From contig CBDFGJ010000001.1 in the NCBI GenBank assembly GCA_965247035.1, positions 434,001 through 498,000 of the forward strand: a DNA stretch of 64,000 bases, given 5' to 3'. The translations under genes were made by a program, and so were the position numbers. Below are positions 28,407-36,065 of this stretch, piece by piece. The notes under the pieces were generated by a model. That model was not told the origin of the DNA. It saw only the letters and a program-made list of their open reading frames with translations, and did no database searches. The first letter of the stretch is position 1. Each line of letters starts with the position of its first letter. The stretch comes from Azophilus sp965247035 (GTDB lineage Bacteria > Pseudomonadota > Gammaproteobacteria > Pseudomonadales > Azotimanducaceae).

Positions 28407-29377
28407 AAGATCCCGTCACAGTCACAGTGACCGGTGCCGCTGGCCAAATTGGCTATGCGCTGTTGTTTCGCATCGCCGCTGGCGAGATGTTGGGCGAAGA
28501 CCAGCCGATCAATCTGCACTTGCTTGAAATTACGCCGGTGCTTAACGCCTTGCGTGGCGTGGCGATGGAACTGGACGATTGCGCCTTCCCGTTGCTGCGC
28601 AGGACGGTGCAGACGGATGATCCCAACGAAGCGTTCAAGGGTGTGGACTACGCTTTGCTGGTAGGTTCGCGACCACGCTCCAAGGGCATGGAGCGCAAGG
28701 ATCTGCTGGAGGCGAACGCCGCCATCTTTTCTGTGCAGGGCAAGGCGTTGAACGACAACGCGGCCCGCGGCGTCAAGGTAATCGTGGTGGGCAACCCAGC
28801 CAACACCAACTGCCTGATCGCCCAGCGCAACGCGCCGGATCTGAACGCCCGCAATTTTACAGCGATGACCCGTCTAGACCACAACCGGGCCATTGCCGCT
28901 TTGGCGAGAAAAACCGGTGCCCACTCCAGCGCCATTGAGCATGTCTGCATTTGGGGCAACCATTCCTCGACCCAATATCCGGACCTGCATCGCGCCACCG
29001 TCACCGGCGCCAACGCCATGGACTTGATCGACTTGAACTGGTACGAGAATCAATTCATTCCCGGCGTGCAGCAACGCGGAGCCAGCATCATCGAGGCACG
29101 GGGCGCATCCAGCGCCGCCTCAGCGGCCAACGCGGCTATTGAACACATGCGGGACTGGGCGCTTGGCGCCGAATCCGTGCTCAGCATGGGCGTGTATGCC
29201 GATGGCAGCTACGGTGTCGCCGAAGGGTTGATCTATTCCTTTCCCGTACGCTGTCAAGGTGGGGATTGGCGCATAGTGGACGGGATTGAAATCAACGACT
29301 TTGGCCGCACTAAAATGGGGGCCACGGAGGCGGAGTTGGCGGAGGAGCGCGACGCGGTGGCGCATCTTCTGCCTTGA
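28403..29377 (+). CDS. mdh: Malate dehydrogenase
   Basis: 324 residues from the ATG at 28403, with GGAGGA at 28391-28396. An in-frame start at 28319 would lie inside the NUDIX gene. It oxidises malate to oxaloacetate with NAD. Motifs: VTVTGAAGQIGYALLFRIA (Rossmann loop), LEITPVLNALRGVAMELDDC, GSRPRSKGMERKDLLEAN, VVGNPANTNCLIA, MTRLDHNRAIA and the catalytic histidine in IWGNHSSTQYPD. It is the longer, cytosolic-type MDH found in many proteobacteria. Confidence 0.95.
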   Translation: MKDPVTVTVTGAAGQIGYALLFRIAAGEMLGEDQPINLHLLEITPVLNALRGVAMELDDCAFPLLRRTVQTDDPNEAFKGVDYALLVGSRPRSKGMERKDLLEANAAIFSVQGKALNDNAARGVKVIVVGNPANTNCLIAQRNAPDLNARNFTAMTRLDHNRAIAALARKTGAHSSAIEHVCIWGNHSSTQYPDLHRATVTGANAMDLIDLNWYENQFIPGVQQRGASIIEARGASSAASAANAAIEHMRDWALGAESVLSMGVYADGSYGVAEGLIYSFPVRCQGGDWRIVDGIEINDFGRTKMGATEAELAEERDAVAHLLP

Positions 29378-29416
29378 GAATTTAATCAGGTTGCCTCGGC
29401 TCCCTGCTAGGGCCTG

Positions 29417-30103
29417 TTAACCCATGAACGTCCGCCAAGTGTTCAGGTCCTTCACCGCCAAGTAGGTGTTCTTCGTGCGGGCTTCGCCCAGCGTGGCGCT
29501 TGGCGTTGGGCCGTAGTTGTGCCCCGGTAGCAGCAGCGTGTCCTCGGGCAGCGCCTTGAGCTTCTGCAAGCTGTGGTACATGTCCTCGGGGTTGGAGCCG
29601 GGCAGATCGACCCGTCCGCAGCCGTTGATGAACAGGGTATCGCCGGAAACCAGCGCCCGCTTGATGCGAAAACACTGGGAGCCCGGCGTGTGGCCCGGCG
29701 TGTGCAAAAACTCCACATCCACCTCGCCAACCCGCAGGACATCGCCCGAATCCACTTCAAGGACGTCGCTGTGTGAAAGCCCGGTGACCTTCTTCACCCC
29801 CGCCGCCTCCTGTCGGTGGGCGTAAACCTTGACCGGGTTGTGCGCCATCAACTCCGCCAAACCCTCAATCTGATGGTTGCCGAATGACCCCCCGATGTGA
29901 TCCGGATGATAGTGGGTCACCAAAGCTCCGGTCAGCTTGTAGTTCCGCTCCGCCAAGTGGTTCTGCAGGCTGCCGATGTCCCAAGCCGGATCAACCACCA
30001 CCACTTCCCGGGTTGAGCGCGAGCCGACCAAGTAAGTGAAGTTCTGCATGGGGCCGATGGGGATCTGCTCAATGATGAGTTCGTCGTCCTCCGTATTTGG
30101 CAT
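29417..30103 (-). CDS. Metallo-beta-lactamase-fold hydrolase (GloB/ETHE1-like)
   Basis: 228 residues from the ATG at 30103; an in-frame start at 30121 adds six. The metal motif is THYHPDHIGG (near residue 70), with later ligands in LHTPGHTPGSQC, SGDTLFINGCGRVDLPGS and LPGHNYGPTPSATLG. This order matches glyoxalase II and persulfide dioxygenase relatives, but the exact activity cannot be settled. It is convergent with mdh (39 bp gap). Confidence 0.85.
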   Translation of the reverse strand: MPNTEDDELIIEQIPIGPMQNFTYLVGSRSTREVVVVDPAWDIGSLQNHLAERNYKLTGALVTHYHPDHIGGSFGNHQIEGLAELMAHNPVKVYAHRQEAAGVKKVTGLSHSDVLEVDSGDVLRVGEVDVEFLHTPGHTPGSQCFRIKRALVSGDTLFINGCGRVDLPGSNPEDMYHSLQKLKALPEDTLLLPGHNYGPTPSATLGEARTKNTYLAVKDLNTWRTFMG

Positions 30104-30200
30104 GGCGCTTTCTTCTCCCAAACTGATTGCAGGCTTGAGCGGAAAGCTCTTGCCGAAGGCACCTTATAACGATCCCCATCATTCTCCAACCCATACAGCT

Positions 30201-30250
30201 CTCCATGGCTGCCTGATCGAAAAAATTCCAAAATGTCCTGAGCCCGTACA
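30201..30250 (+). repeat. Short dispersed repeat family C, copy 1
   Basis: CCATGGCTGCCTGATCGAAA followed by AAATTCC and AATGTCCTGAG(C)CCGT aligns over about 47 bp, with about 40 matches, to 51190-51236. The 3' half also resembles 57910-57929. It lies upstream of the metallo-hydrolase gene. Confidence 0.55.
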
Positions 30251-30291
30251 TCTTATAGACAGGGCGGAGCGGCTTCGCTAGGATTGCCTGC

Positions 30292-30894
30292 ATGGATGGC
30301 AATATCGCTGGTTTCGTCGCGCTTGGGGCGCTGATCCTCGGTCTGTTCACTTGGTTGCGGCAGGACATCCGCGCCCTGCGCGTCGATATGAACGCCCTGC
30401 GTGACGAGATGGCCGGCAAGATCGACGCCCTGCGTGACGAGATGACCGGCAAGATCGACGCCCTGCGTGACGAGATGACCGGCAAGATCGACGCCCTGCG
30501 TGACGAGATGACCGGCAAGATCGACGCCCAAGGTGCCGAGATGACCGGCAAGATCGACGCCCAAGGTGCCGAGATGACCGGCAAGATCGACGCCCTGCGC
30601 GCCGATATGAACGCCCTGCGTGACGAGATGGCCGGCAAGATCGACGCCCTGCGCGCCGATATGAACGCCCTGCGTGACGAGATGGCCGGCAAGATCGACG
30701 CCCAAGGTGCCGAGATGGCCGGCAAGATCGACGCCCAAGGTGCCGAGATGGCCGGCAAGATCGACGCCCTGTGCGCCGATATGAACGAACTGCGCGAGCG
30801 GGTGGCGCGCATTGAGGGTCTACTGGAAGCGGTGTTCATGCGCCGCGACCTAACGCCCCTGCCCGAACCGCCGAGCAATTTCAAAGCCGCCTGA
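30292..30894 (+). CDS. Membrane-anchored coiled-coil protein of 11-residue repeats
   Basis: 200 residues from the ATG at 30292. Residues 5-22 (IAGFVALGALILGLFTWL) form one transmembrane helix. Residues about 32-170 are built of hendecad units such as DALRDEMTGKI and DAQGAEMAGKI, with ten copies of EM(A/T)GKI, interspersed with 7-residue DALRADM units. This predicts a long right-handed or mixed coiled coil. A unique C-terminus follows (LRERVARIEGLLEAVFMRRD). The ID and EM residues place hydrophobics at 3-4-4 spacing. The function is unknown; a structural or spacer role at the inner membrane is possible. The antisense frame is also open throughout because of the repeat. Confidence 0.8.
   Translation: MDGNIAGFVALGALILGLFTWLRQDIRALRVDMNALRDEMAGKIDALRDEMTGKIDALRDEMTGKIDALRDEMTGKIDAQGAEMTGKIDAQGAEMTGKIDALRADMNALRDEMAGKIDALRADMNALRDEMAGKIDAQGAEMAGKIDAQGAEMAGKIDALCADMNELRERVARIEGLLEAVFMRRDLTPLPEPPSNFKAA
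30385..30772. repeat. 33-bp tandem repeat array inside a coding region
   Basis: The array consists of 33-bp units (GATGAC/CGGCAAGATCGACGCCC type) interrupted by two 54-bp units that add the heptad segment. Units are nearly identical at the DNA level, including synonymous sites, which indicates recent expansion and likely length polymorphism. Confidence 0.85.
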
Positions 30895-31056
30895 ACCCGC
30901 ACAAAACCTTTCTAAATGCGGCGCAAAGGGGTAAAGTGCGCCCGTGCTGAAACACGTCTCTAATAGCGAGCTTGCGCCATCATCTGCACTGCTTGGGCTA
31001 GGGTCTGAACGTTGCGTCCAAAGGCAGCCAGGGCGCCTCTCCCCGCAAAATCCCCG

Positions 31057-32841
31057 ATGAATCCAACCAACATCCTCGATCCGAACTACTTCCACAAGGT
31101 GGTGGATTGTCAATGGGCCTGCCCGGCGCACACGCCCGTGCCGGAGTACATTCGCCTGATTGCTGAGGGGCGCTACACCGACGCCTACATGCTGAATTGG
31201 GACAGCAACGTCTTCCCCGGCATCCTCGGCCGCACTTGCGACCGTCCCTGCGAACCGGCCTGCCGTCGTGTGCGCACGGAGGAAAAACCGGTCGCCATTT
31301 GCCGTCTCAAGCGGGTGGCGGCCGACCACAAGGGAGACATCAGCGCCTACCTGCCGCGGGTGCCGACGCGCAAGAACGGTAAGCGCATCGCCCTGCTTGG
31401 TGCCGGCCCCGCCTCCCTTGCCGTGGCGCGAGATTTGCTGCCTCTTGGCTACGAAGTCCACATGTTCGAGAAGGATCCGGCCGGCGGCGGCATGATGCGC
31501 AGCCAGATTCCAGCCTTCCGCTTGCCGGCGGATGTTTTGGAGGAGGAAGTGGACATCATCCTGAACATGGGGGTGGAGTGTCACTTCGGTCACGAGATCA
31601 CCAGCATGAAGGACATGCTAGATCTGGGGTTTGACGCCTATTTCGTCGGTACCGGCGCACCCCGAGGACGGGACTTGCAGTTGTCGGGCCGCCAAGAGGT
31701 GGACGAGCACATCTCCATCGGCATCGACTGGCTCTCCAGCGTCGCCTTTGGCCATACGGACTCAATATCCGGGGATGTCATTGTCATGGGCGGGGGCAAC
31801 ACCGCCATGGATTGCTGCCGCACCTCGAAACGACTCGGCGCGGACAGCGTGACCGTAGTGGTGCGCTCGGCCTTTGCGGTGATGAAGGCATCGGATTGGG
31901 AGAAGGAGGATGCCATGAGCGAAGGCATCCCCATCATCAACAACCGCCCGCCCAAGGAGTTCGTCCATGAAAACGGCAAGCTGAAAGGCGTTGTTTTCCA
32001 GTGCGTTAAACCGGTGCCGGGGGAGGGCGGCCGCCTGCGTTACGAACCGAGCGGCGAAGCGGACGTGTTCTTAAAGGCGGATCACATTCTCATGGCCATC
32101 GGCCAGGAGAATCACTGCCCTTGGATCGAGCGGGACATCGGCATTCAATTCGACCAGTGGGACTGCCCAATACTTAACGAGATCACCTTGCAATGCACCC
32201 ATCCCAAGGTGTTTTTTGGCGGCGACAGCGCCTTTGGCCCGGAGAACATCATTTGGGCCGCCGCCCATGCCCACCAAGCCGCCATTTCCATCCACCTGTT
32301 CTGCCAAGGGCGGGATCCGTGCGAGCAGCGCCCCCCAGCCGGGGTCAACCTCATCAGCACCAAGGTAGGCCTGCATGAGTGGAGCTACGACAGCGAGCAC
32401 GATCCTGCTGTGCGCTACTTGGTGCCCCATGCCAACAAGCAGAAGGCGCTTGGCAACATTAAGATTGAAGTGGAGTTGGGGTTTGACCGACTCCTCGGTG
32501 CCAAGGAGGCGCAACGCTGCCTGAACTGCGACGTGCAGACCGTCTTTGCGGATCGCCTGTGCATCGAGTGCGATGCCTGCGTGGACATCTGCCCTATGGA
32601 CTGCATCACCTTCACCAAAAATGGCGACGAGGCGGACCTGCGGCAGCGGCTGACGGCGGCGGCGGTGAACGCAGAGCAGGATCTCTACGTATCCGGCCAA
32701 TTGGCTACTGGCCGGGTGATGGTCAAGGATGAGGATCTCTGCTTGCACTGCGGCCTCTGTGCCGAGCGCTGCCCAACCAGCGCTTGGGACATGCAGCGGT
32801 CCGTCGTGCATATACCGCAACTTGGGTCTTACGCTGAATGA
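31057..32841 (+). CDS. GltD-like FAD/4Fe-4S oxidoreductase partner of Kor
   Basis: 594 residues from the ATG at 31057 (MNPTNILDPNYFHKVVDCQW). The N-terminal Fe-S region has CQWACPAHTPVPEYIRL and GRTCDRPCEPACRRV. The FAD motif is IALLGAGPASLAVARDLLPLG and the NAD(P) motif is VIVMGGGNTAMDCCRTSKRLG. A C-terminal ferredoxin-like domain has CIECDACVDICPMDC and CLHCGLCAERCPTSAW, giving two extra clusters. It probably moves electrons between the 2-oxoacid oxidoreductase and NAD(P)H (inference). Its stop overlaps the korA start by four bases. Confidence 0.85.
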   Translation: MNPTNILDPNYFHKVVDCQWACPAHTPVPEYIRLIAEGRYTDAYMLNWDSNVFPGILGRTCDRPCEPACRRVRTEEKPVAICRLKRVAADHKGDISAYLPRVPTRKNGKRIALLGAGPASLAVARDLLPLGYEVHMFEKDPAGGGMMRSQIPAFRLPADVLEEEVDIILNMGVECHFGHEITSMKDMLDLGFDAYFVGTGAPRGRDLQLSGRQEVDEHISIGIDWLSSVAFGHTDSISGDVIVMGGGNTAMDCCRTSKRLGADSVTVVVRSAFAVMKASDWEKEDAMSEGIPIINNRPPKEFVHENGKLKGVVFQCVKPVPGEGGRLRYEPSGEADVFLKADHILMAIGQENHCPWIERDIGIQFDQWDCPILNEITLQCTHPKVFFGGDSAFGPENIIWAAAHAHQAAISIHLFCQGRDPCEQRPPAGVNLISTKVGLHEWSYDSEHDPAVRYLVPHANKQKALGNIKIEVELGFDRLLGAKEAQRCLNCDVQTVFADRLCIECDACVDICPMDCITFTKNGDEADLRQRLTAAAVNAEQDLYVSGQLATGRVMVKDEDLCLHCGLCAERCPTSAWDMQRSVVHIPQLGSYAE

Positions 32842-34661
32842 AAGTCACTTACAACGACTTCGTCATCCGTTTCGCCAACGTTAACGGCTCCGGCTCGGCA
32901 AGCGCCAACGGCATGTTCGCCAAGGCGCTGTTCCGTATGGGGGTGCCGGTGGCGGTGCGCAATATCTTCCCCTCCAACATCCAGGGCCTGCCTACTTGGT
33001 TCGAGGTGCGGGTGAACGAGCAAGGATACTTGGGTCGCCGTGAAGGCGTGGACATCATGGTGGCGATGAATGCGGAGACCTACGCTGAAGACATCGCCAG
33101 CCTCAAGCCGGGCGGCTACCTGTTTTACGACAACTCCAAGCCCTTGGCGAAGGAGCTGCGCCGTCGTGACATCAACCCGATCGGCATGCCCATCGCCACC
33201 CTGCTGCTGCCGGAGTTCAGTGATTTGAAGCAGCGGGCGCTGTTCAAGAACATCGTCTACTTGGGTGCTCTTTCGGCCTTGCTGAACATTGAATTCGACA
33301 TCATCGTCGGCATGGTCGCTGAGCAGTACAAGGGCAAGGATGATCTAATTCAGCCCAACATTCACGCTCTGGAGATCGGCCGCAACTACGCCTTGGAGTA
33401 TCTTGATGGCCCCATTGAACATCAGATTCGGCGCAGTGCGGCCAACGGCGACAGAATTTTCATTGACGGCAATATCGCTGCTGCCTTGGGCGCCCTCTAT
33501 GGCGGTGCCACGGTTTGCGCTTGGTATCCGATCACGCCGTCCACCTCCATGGCGGAGGCGTTCGAGCGTCATGCCAATGGGTTGCGGGTGGACCGGGCCA
33601 GCCAGCGCAAGAAGTTCGCCGTCATCCAGGCGGAGGATGAACTCGCCGCCATCGGCATCGTCGTCGGTGCCGGTTGGAACGGTGCCCGCTCCTTCACCGC
33701 CACCAGCGGCCCGGGCGTCTCCTTGATGTCTGAGTTTTTGGGGCTGGCCTACTTCGCCGAGATTCCGGCGGTGTTGTTCGACATTCAACGGGCCGGCCCC
33801 TCCACCGGGATGCCAACGCGCACCCAGCAGGGCGATCTGTTGGCGGCAGCCTACGCCTCCCACGGAGACACCCACCATGTTTTGCTGTTTCCGGCCACGG
33901 CCAAGGAGTGCTTTGACTTCGCCGCCGATGCGCTCGATTTGGCGGACCGGCTGCAAACGCCCATCATCGTGATGAGTGACTTGGAACTTGGCATGAACGA
34001 CAGCGTCTGCGACCCCTTGGTCTGGGATGATGAGCGCCGCTACGACCGGGGCAAGGTGCTTGATGCGGAGCAGCTTGAACAAGCTGAGCAGTTCGGCCGC
34101 TACTTGGATGTCGATGGCGACGGCATTGGCTACCGCACCTTGCCGGGGGTTCATGCGGGCAAGGGCGCCTTCTTCACGCGGGGCACTTCCAAGGACGAAT
34201 TTGCCGCCTACACCGAAAGTCCAGACGGCTATCAGCGTAACATGGAGAGGTTGGAGCGCAAATGGGCCACCGCCGCCACCTTGGTGCCCAAGGCGGAGAT
34301 TCACAATGACGGCTGCAAGGCGGGCATCATCTACTACGGCACCAGCGCGGCGCCCATGCAGGAGGCGCTGGACATGCTGCGCGAGGACGGCGTTGCTCTC
34401 GACCGGATGCGCATCCGCGGCTTTCCCTTCGGCGCTGAGGTATATGGCTTCACCGCCGCCCACGAATTGGTGTTTGTGGTGGATCAGAACCGAGACGGTC
34501 AGATGCGCACGTTGCTGGTCAATGAGGGGGACCTGAATCCGGCCAAGCTGAAGTCCATTCGCTACTATGCCGGGCTGTCGATTTCCGCCGACACCATTCG
34601 CGAGCAGGTGCTCGGTCATTATCAGGTCGGCAAAATGCCTCGGCTTCAGGAGGTGCGCTGA
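32838..34661 (+). CDS. korA: 2-oxoacid:acceptor oxidoreductase, fused gamma-alpha subunit
   Basis: 607 residues. Residues about 1-190 form the gamma domain (VNGSGSASANGMFAKALFRM, GVDIMVAMN). The rest is the alpha/pyrimidine-binding domain (ALYGGATVCAWYPITPSTSM, TATSGPGVSLMSEFLGLAYF, QRAGPSTGMPTRTQQGDLLA). This matches the two-subunit KorAB type that decarboxylates 2-oxoglutarate or a related 2-oxoacid to the CoA ester with reduction of ferredoxin. The start is ATG within ATGA overlapping the previous stop. The next gene starts at the last base of its own stop. Confidence 0.9.
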   Translation: MKVTYNDFVIRFANVNGSGSASANGMFAKALFRMGVPVAVRNIFPSNIQGLPTWFEVRVNEQGYLGRREGVDIMVAMNAETYAEDIASLKPGGYLFYDNSKPLAKELRRRDINPIGMPIATLLLPEFSDLKQRALFKNIVYLGALSALLNIEFDIIVGMVAEQYKGKDDLIQPNIHALEIGRNYALEYLDGPIEHQIRRSAANGDRIFIDGNIAAALGALYGGATVCAWYPITPSTSMAEAFERHANGLRVDRASQRKKFAVIQAEDELAAIGIVVGAGWNGARSFTATSGPGVSLMSEFLGLAYFAEIPAVLFDIQRAGPSTGMPTRTQQGDLLAAAYASHGDTHHVLLFPATAKECFDFAADALDLADRLQTPIIVMSDLELGMNDSVCDPLVWDDERRYDRGKVLDAEQLEQAEQFGRYLDVDGDGIGYRTLPGVHAGKGAFFTRGTSKDEFAAYTESPDGYQRNMERLERKWATAATLVPKAEIHNDGCKAGIIYYGTSAAPMQEALDMLREDGVALDRMRIRGFPFGAEVYGFTAAHELVFVVDQNRDGQMRTLLVNEGDLNPAKLKSIRYYAGLSISADTIREQVLGHYQVGKMPRLQEVR

Positions 34662-35716
34662 TGACCTTCGTCGTCAAACCGCGCATCCGCCATCCGCATC
34701 TGCCGCTGAACGACCTGCAATTGACCCGTCGCGATTACGAAGGCGCGGTCTCCACCCTTTGCGCCGGTTGCGGGCATGATTCGGTGAGCGCCGCCGTCGT
34801 GCAGGCTTGCGCCGAGTTGTCGCTGCCGCCGCACCGGTTCGCCAAGGTCTCCGGCATCGGCTGCTCCTCCAAGACGCCAAGCTACTTCCTTGACAAGTCC
34901 CACGGCTTCAACTCCGTACACGGACGCATGCCTTCGGTCGCCACCGGTGCCAATCTCGCCAACCGGGAGCTTTATTGCATCGGCATCTCCGGCGACGGCG
35001 ACAGCGCCTCCATCGGCCTAGGGCAGTTCGCCCACATCGTTCGCCGCCGCATCAACATGCTCTACATCGTCGACAACAACGGCACCTACGGGTTGACCAA
35101 GGGCCAGTTCTCCGCCACCAACGACCGGGGCTCCACCAGCAAGAAAGGCGTCCCCAACCTCTATGAACCCATCGATCTGGTCAGTATGGCGCTGCAAATC
35201 GGCGCCAGTTTCGTGGCGCGCAGCTTCTCCGGCGACAAACAGCAGCTCGTGCCCTTAATTAAGGCCGGCCTGATGCATCATGGCATGGCGTTTTTGGATG
35301 TCATATCCCCTTGCGTCGCATTTAACAATCACAACGGCTCCACCAAGAGCTTCGAGTACGTGCGCCGTCGCAACGAACGGTTCGTGGAGGCGGACTACAT
35401 CGCTCCCGGGGCTGAAATCACGATCGATTACAAGGCGGGGTCAACGGAGGACGTGCACATGCCGGATGGCTCCATTCTACGCCTGCGTAAATTGGACAGG
35501 CACTTTGACGTGCATGATCGGGTGGGCGCGTTGGAGCATGTCCAGCGTAGCCAGGACCAAGGTGAAGTCGTGACCGGGCTTTTGTATGTGGCCCAAGACG
35601 CCGCTGACTGCCATGACATCTTGGCGACCGTGCAGACGCCGCTGAACACCCTTGCCGAAGCGGATCTGTGCCCCGGCAGCAGGGAGCTCGAAAGGCTGAA
35701 TGATCGTTTTCGCTAG
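34661..35716 (+). CDS. korB: 2-oxoacid:acceptor oxidoreductase, beta (TPP) subunit
   Basis: 351 residues. This is the thiamine-diphosphate subunit with CAGCGHDSVSAAVVQA, GIGCSSKTPSYFLDKSHGFN, the TPP/Mg motif GISGDGDSASIGLGQFAH and NNGTYGLTKGQFSATNDRGS. The cysteines in CAGCG and IGCSS, and the one in SPCVAFNNH, are the usual cluster ligands. The substrate is most likely 2-oxoglutarate, given the SPCVAFNNHNGSTKSFEYV signature. It is the third gene of the operon, followed by the family B hairpin. Confidence 0.9.
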   Translation: MTFVVKPRIRHPHLPLNDLQLTRRDYEGAVSTLCAGCGHDSVSAAVVQACAELSLPPHRFAKVSGIGCSSKTPSYFLDKSHGFNSVHGRMPSVATGANLANRELYCIGISGDGDSASIGLGQFAHIVRRRINMLYIVDNNGTYGLTKGQFSATNDRGSTSKKGVPNLYEPIDLVSMALQIGASFVARSFSGDKQQLVPLIKAGLMHHGMAFLDVISPCVAFNNHNGSTKSFEYVRRRNERFVEADYIAPGAEITIDYKAGSTEDVHMPDGSILRLRKLDRHFDVHDRVGALEHVQRSQDQGEVVTGLLYVAQDAADCHDILATVQTPLNTLAEADLCPGSRELERLNDRFR

Positions 35717-35770
35717 AACCCTGGATCGCGGGAATAAAGGTGGCAAATGCGAGCGGCCCGATCTGAAGTG

Positions 35771-35880
35771 GAGAGGGCTTGCGGCGCTGACCTGCCGGCG
35801 CGTTAAGCTCTTGCTTGCGCCCATCCCCCGACACGAGGACGGGGCCAGTGCGCCGGCAGGTCAGCGCCGCAAGCCCTCTC
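35771..35880. repeat. Hairpin repeat family B, copy 2 (perfect 31-bp arms)
   Basis: The left arm (35771-35801) and right arm (35850-35880) are exact reverse complements over 31 bp: GAGAGGGCTTGCGGCGCTGA continuing CCTGCCGGCGC. They enclose a 48-bp loop with GTTAAGCTCTTGCTTGCGCC. A tail with GGGCTCGCTCCGTTTAAGGG follows to about 35910. It is shared with 14.1 and 26.7 kb. It is a very stable structure in DNA or RNA. It could end korB transcription, although no U-tract follows directly. Confidence 0.85.
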
Positions 35881-36001
35881 GGCACTAGGGCTCGCTCCGT
35901 TTAAGGGGGTTTTTCCATGAAAGGCATCGCCAAGTGAGTATTGTTGACCGCCCACGCTGCTTTTGAGGCATTGATTTGGATGATATTCAGGCTGCGCTCC
36001 C

Positions 36002-36007
36002 TATAAT
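36002..36007 (+). promoter_or_regulatory. Candidate -10 element for the GAPDH gene
   Basis: A perfect TATAAT stands at 36002-36007, 58 bp before the GTG start. A convincing -35 hexamer at 16-18 bp spacing is not clear (TTGATT and TTGGAT lie further upstream). A Shine-Dalgarno TAGGAGAA precedes the start. This is promoter by inference only. Confidence 0.4.
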
Positions 36008-36065
36008 TCGCGCATCCAAGGACAGCTTGGCCCATCACCCCCAACTCTTAGGAGAACGAGCTTAA

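Noticed and set aside
30069..30902. Long minus-strand frames (277 and 161 codons) across the hendecad repeat
   Set aside because: They mirror the repeat on the other strand. The plus frame has a start, a membrane helix and coiled-coil logic; the minus product is VDLAGHLV-type low-complexity sequence without a plausible fold.
33345..34619. 424-codon minus-strand frame
   Set aside because: It lies wholly antisense to korA, whose product is unmistakable. High GC content makes antisense frames long.
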